Source: Vombatus ursinus
Taxonomy: Eukaryota; Chordata; Mammalia; Diprotodontia; Vombatidae
Length of the DNA: 64,000 nt
NCBI RefSeq assembly: GCF_900497805.2
Contig: NW_020947390.1
Location: 6,036,435 to 6,100,434 of the forward strand
Direction: 5' to 3'
This document shows positions 34,925 to 45,640 of this stretch, piece by piece (position 1 is the first letter of the stretch; every line of letters starts with the position of its first letter). The position numbers and the translations under genes are program-made. The notes under the pieces are model-generated. The model saw only the letters and a program-made list of their open reading frames with translations. It was not told the origin of the DNA and made no database searches.

Positions 34925-35506
34925 TTTAATTTTTTTAAATTTTTTATTAATTTATTTTGATTTATCAACAATCACTTCTATATGCTTTTGAGTTTAAAAT
35001 TTTTCTCCCCCTTCCTCCCCACCACTTTCCCCAAGTTGGCACACAATCTGATATAGGCTATACATATACATTCCTATTAAACATATTTTTACATTAGTGA
35101 TGTTGTAAGTAAGAATTAGAACCAATAGGAGGAACCACCAGAAAGAGGAAACAAAAGTCAACAGAAGAAAAAAAATAGCAAATAGTACGCTTTGATTTGC
35201 ATTCAAACTCCATAGTTCTTTCTTGGGATGAGGATAGCATTTTCCATAATGAGGCCTTCGGAGATGTGTTAGATACTTGTATTGCTGGGAAGCATTAAGT
35301 TTATCAGCATTAGTCATTGCACAACATGGTTGTTATTGTGTACAACGTTCTCTTAGTTCTGTTCACTTCAGTCAGCATCAGACCATACAAGTCTTTCCAG
35401 GTTTTTCTGAAGTCAACCTGTTCATCATTTCTTATAGCACAATAGTATTTCATTACATTCATATGCCACAACTTGTTCAGCCATTCCCCAATTGATGGGC
35501 ATCCTC
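34925..35506 (-). mobile_element. L1 3' end, truncated; ends in a palindrome
   Basis: Matches the 3' end of the L1 at 3292-3840 almost phrase for phrase (3'UTR, then the last part of ORF2 with the 66-codon minus-strand frame 35510-35310). The T-run at about 34925 is the tail in antisense. Its 5' truncation falls inside the palindrome at 35501-35551. Confidence 0.88.
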
Positions 35507-35551
35507 TCATATATGCATATATATGTCATATATATGCATATATGAGAGGAT
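35501..35551. repeat. Perfect 51-bp AT-rich palindrome (25-bp arms, 1-nt loop)
   Basis: Arms 35501-35525 and 35527-35551 are exact reverse complements with a single T between them. The outer nine bases of the left arm are L1 sequence, so the right arm contains an inverted copy of L1 text. It could extrude as a cruciform. Confidence 0.95.
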
Positions 35552-35559
35552 ATTTATAT

Positions 35560-36739
35560 GCATGTATATAATATGCATACCATGCATTTCTTCTTCTTTT
35601 TTTTTAACAGACCTGTAAATTCAGTACTAAAAGGAACTTCCTATGAAGTAACTCCCTTTTAAACATAGATCATCAGCTTCTGTGCCATGTATAGCACTGA
35701 AGAGCTTCCTGGGAGCACTGTAGGTCAAGAGATTTGTTCAGAGATACAACTCCATTATTTATTAAAGGAAAGACTTAAATCAAGGTTGTTCTGATGCCCA
35801 AGTTCACTCTATCCATTACACACACAGTCTCTTATGTATGACAATGGTGTTTTATCGTCTATTCTATCATATGTGTAATCCCCAAATAGACCATAGGAGA
35901 ATGTCTCAGTGAAACTTCATGTATCCAAACTTTAATTTTTCTCTTGACATAGGTGATTTATACATTTGTTCAACTAAATTTAATTGTTGAATGAATAACT
36001 GAATATGAACACAAAGAAATTACAGAAACATGCAGATACGTGATTTAATACTTGCACTAAGCAATTGTATAATTCATTATCTTTGTTACATGATTCAGAT
36101 TTGGAGAAATTTGGAGAAATAGTAGCAATGCTTTAAAAAAATGAGTCAGAGAAAAATAGGACCAAAATGAGCCTCGACAGAGCATGAAACCCATTTCTCA
36201 CTTTTTAATTAGGCTAAAACTGTACCTAATTATGTAGATATGTGCCTCTTCAAAAAGATTTTCAGGAAATTCCCAAATTCTCCTCATTCCATGTTTGTGC
36301 ATTTTTTCAACATGAATCCTCTTCAGTATATCTAATATAACTTTTTTATTCAAACTGATCTCACTTTCTTTTGTCCTTTCTTGAATGGAAAATGTGAGAG
36401 CTTATTCCTATAAATAATTTTAAGTTATCTAGATTGTTTTAAAAGCATAGTTCAACTGTCTCTGGATTTTTTCTGAAAATATTATGGACTCTCAATAAAC
36501 ACCAGGCAGCAATCACAAAGCTAGGCTCCCACATTCAGCACATAGCCTCCTATGCACCTCAGACAAAAGAAGAGAATTTGGTTTTGAAACAACAACAAAA
36601 AAAAGTATCACAAAATACAAAGCTTGCCATCATGTTCTGATTTACTTCTAACAAAATACTAAAATAGGATCCATAATTTTATATCAATATGAAAGTGCTT
36701 TGTCAATAAAAATCATTGGCTGAAAAGACTAAATCTAAA
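35560..36739. other. 1.2 kb unassigned sequence
   Basis: No gene and no family that I can name. 'ggagaaatttggagaaata' near 36105 is a small duplication. Confidence 0.5.
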
Positions 36740-37060
36740 TTGTTCCAGTTTCTTCTCTCTCTAATCATTCCTCAAATAGCTGCCAAAATAATCTTCCCAA
36801 TGCATAGGTCTGACCAAGTTATTCCCCCATTCAAAAATATTAAGTGCCACTGATCCTTCTCAGACTCTTCTGCTGAAACATCATCCATGTCCCTGCCCCC
36901 AACCATGGGTACACCCCTAGGCTCTGTCCTGGGCCCTCTCCTCTCTACCTTATTTTTCTTAATCCATCAACTGATTAGTACAATGACCAAACATGACTTT
37001 AGAGGAGCTATTCTGAGCAACAGGTTAGATTCAGGGAACATAATATACACGCATACATAC
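36740..37060 (+). mobile_element. L2 RT part, left half of split copy
   Basis: 'aggctctgtcctgggccctc' encodes the L2 RT phrase 'GSVLGPLLSTLF'. 'tctgaccaagttattccccc' precedes it. The frame is lost in the microsatellite that follows. Confidence 0.75.
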
Positions 37061-37134
37061 ATTCATATATACATATACTCATATGTAAACATACATATAT
37101 ATGTGCCTGCATATATGCACACATTTATATATTT

Positions 37135-37337
37135 AGAGAGAGAAGAAGAAGAAAAAGAAGAAGAAGGAGGAGGAGGAGGAGGAGGAAGAGGAGGAGGAGG
37201 AGGAGGAGGAGGAGGAGGAGGAGGAGGAGGAGGAGAAGAAGAAGAAGAAGAAGAAGAAGAAGAAGAAGAAGAAGAAGAAGAAGAAGAAGAAGAAGAAGAA
37301 GAAGAAGAAGAAGAAGAAAGAAGAGAGAAGAGAGAGA
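37135..37337 (+). repeat. 203-bp uninterrupted purine tract, (GAA)n and (GGA)n
   Basis: Every base from 37135 to 37337 is A or G on the plus strand. It starts as AGAG, becomes (GAA)n, then (GGA)n, then a long (GAA)n. A TA/CA patch (about 37045-37130) lies before it. Poly-Glu and poly-Ser/Leu frames through it are artefacts. Confidence 0.97.
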
Positions 37338-37499
37338 TAGCCAATGTGGAAATTTGTATTGCTTTACTATTATTTTGTGTTTTGTAGTTATGTGTTTTAC
37401 TTTATTTTCTTTTATCAATGGTGGGGACAGGATATAGGAGGGAAAGAAGGAAGATTTTTATTAATTGAAAAATACAATTTAATTTTTAAAATTAGTTGA
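37338..37499 (+). mobile_element. L1 3' tail fragment
   Basis: 'ccaatgtggaaatttgtatt' then 'gctttactattattttgtgt' matches the L1 3'UTR at 39550-39590. In both copies a microsatellite directly precedes it. It lies between two halves of an L2. Confidence 0.65.
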
Positions 37500-38120
37500 A
37501 TACATAGGGGCTGGTGAGATCACACAAATGACCCCCAAAATCTACACATCCAGATTTCATCTCTCTCCTGGGCTCTATTCCTATGCAAAAACTCCTTGCT
37601 GAACATCTAGACCTGGATGTCCCATATATATCACAAATTCAACATGAGTTCTGTTTTAGATATTATCTTTAACCTTAAACTCACCCTTCCTCCTAATATC
37701 CCTAGTTATCTTTATAGCCCTACCATTCTTCTAGTTGTCCAGATCACAATATAGGAATCATCTTCAACTGTTTTCTACCACTCTTATCCAATGAGTTGTC
37801 AAATATCAATTCTGTCTCCTTGACATCTCTCATATCTGCCTCCTCTCTATTGATATTATAACTATGCTTGTCCACAGTGTCATTACTTCTTGCCTGGACT
37901 ATTGCACCAGTTTGCTAATTAGTCTCCCTGAATCCAATCTCTTCCCTCCCCAATCCATCCCCCACACACAGTTGCCAAACTGATATTCTGAAAGCACAGT
38001 TCTGACCACCTCACTTCCCTGGTCAAGAAGCTTCAGTGACTCTCTGATTCTTCCAGGTTAAAATACAAATTCTGTTGTTTATTTCACAATCTGCATCCAA
38101 TCCATATTTCTAGATTGATG
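37500..38120 (+). mobile_element. L2 RT part, right half of split copy
   Basis: 'cccccaaaatctacacatcc', 'gacctggatgtcccatatat', 'tcttgcctggactattgcac' and 'agcacagttctgaccacctc' continue the sense L2 after the L1-tail and microsatellite block. Confidence 0.78.
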
Positions 38121-38289
38121 ATTTACATATTACTCACCTTCATTCATTCAAATTTAGCCTACCTAACATCCTACTTGATGAAGTTTCCTTACTAAGTTTT
38201 CAAGCCCAAATTTGCCTCTTTGCCACACCAACTCATTTCTCTTGGGTCTTTTCAATTGGGTCAAATAAAACAAGTTTATTGCTAAATAC

Positions 38290-39062
38290 TTGAAGGCAGC
38301 TATCAGGAATCACTTCTCCTCTCTTATGACTCTTCTCCAGGATAAAAAATCTCAGTTATTTCAGGAAGTCCTCATATGATATGGCCTTCAGCCCATCACC
38401 ATTGTGATTGCTGTCTCTTAGCTACTTTCCTGCTTATCAATGCCCTTCTATATCCATGATGTCCAGAACTGACCACAATACTCAGGGTGAGGGAAAAATA
38501 CAATGATAGGGAAAAATACAATGAGATGATCACCTTTCTATTCCTCGAAAACCATGTCCTTCAATGCATCCCAAGGTCACATTTGCTTTTTTCCCCTGCC
38601 ACATCATATTGGTGACTCACATGAAACCATCAAGATCTTCATCAGAACAACCACTGTCTATGACTCCCCCATCTCACATTTGTCTAACTGATTTTTGTCC
38701 TCAAGTGCTGTATTTTACATTTATCCCTTGCTTATCATCTTATCAGTTTCAGTCTAATGGTCTAGCTTGTCAAGATCCTCTTGAATCAGAACTTTCCCAC
38801 TGTGCCAGCTAACTTTTTGTCACCTAAATATTTGATGAGTATAAAATTGTCTTCACCAAAGTCACAGATGAAAATATTGAATAGCATGGGTCCAAGTACA
38901 GATTATGGGGATACTCCATGGGCGATCTCCTGTTATGTTTACATTGAACAATTAACAGCTACTGTTTGGATTGGAACCTCTTCTCAACCTATTTGATTGT
39001 ATAATTATCTAATCCATAGCTCTCCATCATCTCTATAAAAATAGTGTGCAATACTCAATCAG
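38290..39062 (-). mobile_element. CR1/L3 LINE, left part of split copy
   Basis: Antisense CR1/L3 landmarks: 'gttatttcaggaagtcctca', 'gatgtccagaactgaccaca', 'cccaaggtcacatttgcttt', 'tcaagatcctcttgaatcag', 'tattgaatagcatgggtcca' and 'aatcagaaatttgctaaag'. 38121-38289 before it is unassigned and perhaps L2. Interrupted by an L1 tail at 39063. Confidence 0.82.
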
Positions 39063-39496
39063 AAATTTGCTAAAGATAAAGATAAAAGCCTAGACACCAA
39101 AGAGATCAAAGAAAAAGGAAAAGGACTTGTATGTACAAGAATATTTTAGCTGCTCTTTTTGTGGTGGCAAAAATCTTGAAACTATGGTAATGACCATCAA
39201 TCAAGGAATGTCTGGACAAATTATGGTATATGAATAAAATGAAATACTATTGAGCTAAATTAAATAATGAAGGGGATATATTCAGAGAAACTTTGGAATA
39301 CTTGTGTGAACTAATGCAGACTGAAGTGAGTAAAACTGGAGAATAATGTATACAATAACAGCATTGTAAAGACAAGCAAACAATTGAGAACTGTGAGCAA
39401 TACAATGACCAACAATAAAGATTCCAGAGAACTTCTCATTAAACTTGATCTTTGAATTTTTAAAAGAGAATGGATGGATTCAAAATTTAGATTGAG

Positions 39497-39530
<34 letters not shown>

Positions 39531-39704
39531 GTGTGTGTGTGTGTGTGACATGGCCAATACAGGAATATGTTTGGCTTTACTATGCACATTTGTTACAAGG
39601 GTTTTGTTTTTCTCTCCTTTACAATATGGAGCAAGGGGTATAGGAGGAAGAGAAAAAAAACATTTTTAAAGCTGAAAAATAATAAACCTAAAAAAATTCC
39701 TTAT
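39063..39704 (+). mobile_element. L1 3' end (older subfamily) inserted in L3
   Basis: 'gctgctctttttgtggtggc', 'aactaatgcagactgaagtg', 'ttagattgagatgtgtgtg' and 'ggccaatacaggaatatgtt' are the end of ORF2 and the 3'UTR. An A-run follows at about 39650. The L3 text resumes after it. Confidence 0.8.
39498..39547 (+). repeat. (GT)n microsatellite
   Basis: About 24 GT units with one interruption (AA), inside the L1 3'UTR. Confidence 0.93.
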
Positions 39705-40080
39705 TTTACCAAAATATAGATAAATTATATCCAAGGTGTTCCCCTCATTTTTACTACTTTAATATTCATGTTAAAGAAGGAAATAAAGTTAGTCTGACAT
39801 GACTTTTTCTTGATAAACTTTGATGATTCTTTGTAATCACTGCTTCACTCTTAAAATGTTCACAAATATCTCTAATGATTAATGCTCGGAATTTTTATGC
39901 TAGTGAAAGACAACATCATTGGTCTATAATCCATAGACTTCTTCAATTTCTGTTTATAAAAATTAAGATAACATTTGAACTCTCTGAAATCTGCTTTCTC
40001 AAAATTGAGGATGTATGTCACACTATGTACAGATTTTTCATCATCATCACTATCATCATCCCACATTTGTACTTGCTGAA
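39705..40080 (-). mobile_element. CR1/L3 LINE, right part of split copy
   Basis: 'aaggaaataaagttagtctg', 'acatgactttttcttgataa', 'actttgatgattctttgtaa' and 'cattggtctataatccatag' continue the antisense L3 in the right order. Confidence 0.8.
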
Positions 40081-40270
40081 ATTTTGGCTTTCTTTCAAAC
40101 CCAGTACAGGTGCTACTTCCTTCAGGAAGTCTTCCCTGATGCAACTTGGATTAAAATTATACCTGTGTACATTCTTTCTTTCCAGCATAATGTGAGCTTC
40201 TAAAAGCCAGAGTGGTGCCACTCGTGGTTTTGTATTCCTAGTACTCAACACACTGCCTAACACAAAATAG
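40081..40270 (+). mobile_element. L2 3' end
   Basis: 'ccttcaggaagtcttccctg' and 'gtactcaacacactgcctaa' are the sense L2 tail. Confidence 0.75.
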
Positions 40271-40277
40271 ATGCTTT

Positions 40278-40332
40278 AAAAAATAGATACTTTTAAAAAT
40301 AGGTACTTTAAAAATAGATACTTTAAGAAAGA
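40278..40332 (+). repeat. Short tandem repeat, about 15-bp unit, three to four copies
   Basis: A unit like 'aaaaatagatacttt' recurs with small changes directly after the L2 tail. Confidence 0.85.
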
Positions 40333-40389
40333 TATTTTCTTGAATTGAATCTCTACCTTCCCTGCCTTAGAGTGCTTTGTCCCGATGTC

Positions 40390-40660
40390 TTTGGCAGCTA
40401 AGTAGAGCTGTAAGACCTGCCAGAATTGGAATCAAGAAGACCTGAATTTAAATTCTGACTCAAACACTTACTGGCTTTGTGACATGGGCAAGTCACTGAA
40501 ACCCTTTAAGTCTCAGGGTCCTCATCTTCGAAATAGGAAAAATAATAGCGTTTATCTCACTGATTGCTGTGAGGATCAAGTGAGATAACATAAAGCAATC
40601 TGCAGAATGGAAAGTGTTTTAAACACATTAGTGTTTATATATATAGTGTTTAAATAGTGT
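40390..40660 (+). mobile_element. MIR SINE
   Basis: 'ggcagctaagtagagctgta', 'agacctgaatttaaattctg', 'gacatgggcaagtcactgaa' and 'ttgctgtgaggatcaagtga'. Confidence 0.8.
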
Positions 40661-40820
40661 TTGCATTATCATATTTCAATAGACATCATATTCCTCTTCT
40701 TTATATTCTAGGCAGTAACCAAGCGGTCACTGTATACCTAGGACTACATACCTAGCCCAGTCTCTTGTACATAGCAGACAATTAATAAATATTTGTTGAT
40801 TTAATTTTTAATGGTGTTGA
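40661..40820 (+). mobile_element. L2 3' terminus
   Basis: 'ttgtacatagcagacaatta' then 'ataaatatttgttgattta'. Confidence 0.65.
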
Positions 40821-41549
40821 ATGAAAGCCATCTCTCAAAAATGAAAGCCAGTTCAGCAAAACTCTCTGGTCCCTAATTACACAAACCTTTCCATTTCATT
40901 CCACATAAACTACCGAGATGCAGAACTAATCTATCATTGTTAAATATAATTGTACATCTCAGCATGGTTGGGGGAGAGGAAGAGAGGAAGAATTACTAAT
41001 ATATGCAACATCCATGCCTGCTAGAGAGAAGGAACTATTCATGCATGGCAAAAGGTCAATCCTCAAAAGACATCTACTGTATATGTGTACTTTAGAGTCC
41101 CCTCGTCTCACTTCTTTATTTATGACTTACATTTGGTCCATGGAGAATGGGACAGAAATACCACATGGGGAGCAGAGCATGTTTTCTCTGCAGTACTTCT
41201 CTTGGATTCCTTCCCCTCTGCCATCAAATATTATTCCCTTGCAGTTTTTTTTTTCCAGAATCGGTCCTTCGTATGAAAGTTAATAAAAATATTGCTTTAA
41301 AAAGATGCAGAGTCACTTTTGGGATTTAGGATCATCTAGAAAAGTTATGACACATATGATGGGTTACTATTTGTCAATCAAGTGCATTCAGTTACAACAT
41401 CAACTGTTTATTGTCAACAAGACAGGCCTCACAAGATCATCAAAACCATCCCCCCACTTGGTGGCTCCCCTCAATCCAAAAGATGCTGTACTTTAATTGT
41501 GGATCATCTTTGAACACCTACAGTTTAAAGGTTTTAGACTTGAAGTAGC
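40821..41549. other. Unassigned sequence
   Basis: Overlapping plus-strand frames at 41014-41496 show no known motif and do not form a gene model. Confidence 0.5.
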
Positions 41550-41830
41550 CAAGTTCCCAAAGCCCCAAGAAACCAGAATACTGGAATCAGAGGGGATTAT
41601 GTCTTATCTTCCTTAACAACTGAGGGTGTTCAAAGTGGAATGGGCTACCTAGGGAGGTGGTTGATTACCCATCATTAGAGGTCCTCAAGCAAAGTCTCTA
41701 TATGACCACTAGTCAGATGTGCTATATTGGGTATTTTTTTTCATAGGTTACACATTAAGGCCACTGAATTCTCTCATAAATGTGACTCTTTGATTGATTC
41801 TGGGGTCCATTACTATGCACAAGAATGAAG
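41550..41830 (+). mobile_element. CR1/L3 3' end
   Basis: 'gaatgggctacctagggagg', 'tggttgattacccatcatta' and 'gaggtcctcaagcaaagtct' match the sense CR1/L3 terminus. Confidence 0.7.
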
Positions 41831-41949
41831 AAATTGACTATGGGTCTCAGTTTTCCTAAGAGTAACTTCCTTACTCCCTACATTGTCCAAATATCTCTAA
41901 ATCCAAACCTTTGCTGAAAGAAGCTTCCAGGAAAAGTAGCAAAGGGTAA

Positions 41950-42140
41950 TTAATAAGATCATAACTCTAAAGATGGGTGAGACCTGAGAGGCTATCTAGT
42001 CCAATTCCATTATTTTACAGATGAAAAATCTGAGGCTGACTTGTGTTAAGTGATTTTCCCAAGGTCACACAAGCAGTAGAAATAAGAAGATTTAACCCAG
42101 GGCCTCTGACTTGGCTGCTGTCTTTCTGTTGTACTACTCT
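41950..42140 (-). mobile_element. THER/MIR SINE
   Basis: 'gacctgagaggctatctagt', 'aaggtcacacaagcagtaga' and 'cagggcctctgacttggctg'. Confidence 0.78.
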
Positions 42141-42339
42141 AATTCACTGCTTTGGATGCATCTCAATTGCCAGTGACTGCCAAGGACTTCCAGCCATGGA
42201 AGATAGGCCCAAATATAGTCAAATTCTCATCAAACATAACTTTTCACCCAATCACCAACAGAAAATGCCCCAGGTCAACTCAGTGATCCCCTTACAATTA
42301 GTAACTAAACAATGGAAATTTGGTGGTTCATATTTACTC

Positions 42340-42530
42340 TAAACAGAAGTTCTCAACTTGTTTTGTGTCATGGACCCTTTTGGCAATCTGATGAAGTCTA
42401 CTGACCCCTTCTCAGAATGTTTTTAAATGCATAAAATATATAATATCACATAAGATACAAATTATATTTAAATAGTTATAAAATATTTTAAAAGTAAGTT
42501 TATAGACCCCAGATTAAGAACTCCTGTCCT
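42340..42530 (+). mobile_element. Ancient 'catggacccttttggca' repeat, uninterrupted copy
   Basis: Begins 'cagaagttctcaacttgttt' and ends 'cccagattaagaactcctgt', the two ends being partly inverted (ttctcaac / gattaagaa). It shows what the split copy at 3195-5480 looked like before the L1 came in. Confidence 0.65.
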
Positions 42531-43199
42531 AAAGTGAAGCCAGCTCCTGGAAATGTCCAATATCAGTGAAACCAGTGGAAAAAGGGGTCAAGACTAGGGC
42601 ATCATGAGTTGGCTCCAGTGACTTTTTCTATTGTGGTAAAAAAATAGAATTACACAACAGGATCCCAGAGCTACTACTTTGTATTTATGAGACAGTTTTA
42701 ATGAATAGAGTTTAAAAGTGAACCACCTAGAAGAAAATGACATAGAATATGACTAAGTTCTTCAAACAATATGCAGAAATCTATAGCATTACATAGGATG
42801 TGACTCTGAAGCCAAGAATCTTTAGAATGGCACAGGGGAGTCACTCAGCACTACTCATTAGAGATCAGTGACCCCAAATTGTGTTTCAGAACAATAGGCT
42901 TAATTTTTATGAACATAAAAGGGAAAAAAAAAGTAGAGCTGCCTGCAGGGTCATTCAGGGAAGCCCAGGCACAGTAGACATAGCTCTGTTTCACATCTGG
43001 AGGGGGCATTTCCCCATTATGAACTCTTCCACTACATGGAGCCCAGGCATCAGTTAAAAGTCTGTAACCTCCTTTCAATAAGTGGATCAATTGTTCTGAA
43101 GTCAAGGTTATATCCCAATTAAATATGTAATGACCACAATGTCCAACAATTTCCTGTAAGATGTGATTTTAATACCCTATTTATTAGAAATCATTCACA
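42531..43199. other. Unassigned sequence
   Basis: A minus-strand 84-codon frame (43105-42851) has no recognisable motif and no supporting context. Confidence 0.5.
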
Positions 43200-43380
43200 T
43201 CAAATTTCATTTATTTATTTATTTATTTTTGCTTTTTGGTAAGGCAATTGCGATTAAGTGACTCACCCAGGGTCACACAACTAGTAAGCTTCAAGTGTCT
43301 GAGGCCGGATTTAAACTCAGGTCCTCCTGATTCCAAGGCCAGAGCCATAACCACAGCACCACCTAGTTGCTCCCACATCA
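43200..43380 (-). mobile_element. Marsupial SINE (WSINE group), young-looking
   Basis: A (TTTA)n tail in antisense, then 'gattaagtgactcacccagg', 'cacacaactagtaagcttca', 'agtgtctgaggccggattta' and 'agcaccacctagttgctccc'. Same family as 52346-52516. Confidence 0.85.
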
Positions 43381-44649
43381 AAATTCATTGTATCAAAATG
43401 TTAATCTTGCCCATAGGTTGTCAGACATGTTTAAGATAATGTTTTACCAAGTTCTCTTTTAAATTTTCATGTTCCTTAAGGTTTTGTCTTTGAACCTTAG
43501 TCATAGAGCTATCATCAGTTGCCATGGCTTATTTTAGAAACAAACAACCATTTAAAAACAAATGCAATAATTATAATAATGGAGCTTGTCGTTCCCTCCC
43601 CCAAATCCCACAAGAAGTAAGAAAAATTCAAGTACTTTCCCTTCATTGTAAAGGTAGGGGACTATAATGCATACACTGTTAGAAATGGTCAATGTGTAGT
43701 TTGGGTTTGTTAAGCTGTTTTTCCCTGTTTGTTTGTTTGTTTTTTTATCTTTATTACTGGGTAATAAATGGAAGGGGAAAAATTGGAAATAATTAGTTTA
43801 TATAGAGACAATAAAAATAAAAATAAGATGAATTTAACAGGTACTGTAATTGTAAGCACATCATTAGACATACCACAAATACAACAGTTGATTCTCAGCT
43901 ACTAAAATACAAAACTGCCGAATGGTTCTAAATTCAGTATTTGAGTCATCCACATTTGTACTTTCTGAGGGCAAGACAAAATCAAAGGCATGTGAGTTTA
44001 AGAGGTCACCCACAATTTTAGCATCCTTAGCTGGAAGTTGTACCTGGTTAGGCTTAGTAATCAGAAAAAAAATCAGATCATTGCTACTCTCTTGATCTCA
44101 ATGCTGAATGCTATCTTTAATTACTATCACAAAAATCCTATTATTTCTGGGACTAAAAAAAGAAAATCTGGAATTTTTTTCCCCTAGAAACCTAGAGATG
44201 TACTTAAAACTAAAGCAATTTGAGTAACAATGAAGAAAGAACACTAAAAATAGTAAGTGACAATGAATAGGAGAAGTTTATAATGTACTGTACATAATCT
44301 TTTAAGTTTTCCAAAACTGTAGGACCTCAGATTTCTTCTTAAGGATATAGAAACTAACCCTATCATTCAAATTACCATGGTTAGTTGTTAAAAATAATTA
44401 AAAAGGCAATGCAGAGTTAATTTTAGGACATATCTAAAGAAGGCAAAGGGGAAAGGCCATGAAGATCAGGTAACAGTAACTGTGCCACTACCCAGGGCAG
44501 GAGAGGAAGATTGAGCAGTCCATGCTAATACCTGTATGTGGTATTGCTATATACTCCATTAGGCTACCCTGGCAGCTCTGGGTGATCACAGTTATTGATG
44601 CTATGAGACCAATCACAATGTCTTCTCATTGCAAGGATTATTAAGTACA
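43381..44649. other. 1.3 kb unassigned; (GTTT)n near 43725
   Basis: No gene or named repeat apart from a short GTTT microsatellite. Confidence 0.5.
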
Positions 44650-44850
44650 CCCTACAGATACAGCATAGAATAGCCAAAAAAGTGCTGGAGTAGGAATCTG
44701 GAGAGCCAGGCTCTAGTCTCTGCTGATACTTTGTAATCAGGTGGCCATGGACAAGTCACAATCTCCTTGAAGCTCAGTTTTTGCACCTAAAAAATAGGGC
44801 TAAGAAACTACATCACCTACCTCCCAATATTACTATTAGGAAATAACTTT
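44650..44850 (+). mobile_element. MIR/THER SINE
   Basis: 'ggagagccaggctctagtct', 'ggtggccatggacaagtcac' and 'agctcagtttttgcacctaa'. Confidence 0.7.
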
Positions 44851-44899
44851 TTAAATTGTGTTAGTAGAAGCTGGGGGTTTTATTAGGGAGACCTGTCCT

Positions 44900-45130
44900 T
44901 ATCATATCTACTTGGTGGTTGGAGACAGAATTTTGTGATTTCACTACTGTAGGGAACTCTCAATGAGGACTCTTTCTCTATCAATGTAAGAACTTAGAGA
45001 GTTGCTGAAGTGGAGAGTTGGCATACTGACTTGCCTAGTATCATCCAGCCAGTATGTGTCAGAAGTAGAACTTGAACCCAGGTCTCCTGAGTCCAAGACA
45101 AACTCTCTAACTCCTACATTCCACAGCTTC
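44900..45130 (-). mobile_element. Marsupial MAR-type SINE
   Basis: 'aagaacttagagagttgctg', 'catccagccagtatgtgtca', 'agaacttgaacccaggtctc' and 'ctctctaactcctacattcc', the inverse of the copies at 31770 and 32225. Confidence 0.8.
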
Positions 45131-45519
45131 TAGTTTTTCTTTATATCTTCTCTTAGTTAATAACTACCCTCTTCCACTTCCTTTTACCATCACTCCCACA
45201 CCTCATGAGCAAAGATGGCAAGAAGGAATAATGGAGTCAAGGAGGCCTCATTGTGTTACCTTTCAGTGGGATGACAGCTCTATATGTTATTGGCTTCTGA
45301 AGTTATAAGCAGGAATCACGATGAATTTTAAGATCCCTATGGGAACTTGTAAATCACTGATGTTCAGTACGCCAGATTCCCTAAAGTAATAAGTGACTCT
45401 CTGGTTGTTAAGTATCATTGTTATTGTTCACAGGCTTGGATACTTCCCCAATTATATTACATTATTTTTACAAACCTATTACTTATAATTATGAGTGTAG
45501 TGGTTTAGTAACTAGCTGA
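45131..45519. other. Unassigned sequence
   Basis: No repeat or gene recognised. Confidence 0.5.
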
Positions 45520-45640
45520 CCAAGGACCTAGTTTAATAACTAGCATTTTTATAGTCCTTTAAAGTTTGCAAAGCATTTTACATATGTTAACTCATTTCAT
45601 TTGTTTTAACCCAAAGATCTACACAGTGATAAGTATGGCA
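45520..45640 (-). mobile_element. MIR fragment
   Basis: 'tatagtcctttaaagtttgc' and 'aaagcattttacatatgtta' are the antisense MIR tail. Confidence 0.65.

Noticed and set aside
36887-37418. Long frames with poly-Glu, poly-Ser/Pro or poly-Leu
   Set aside because: They come from the purine microsatellite at 37135-37337 reading open in all frames; only the first part encodes a scrap of L2 RT.
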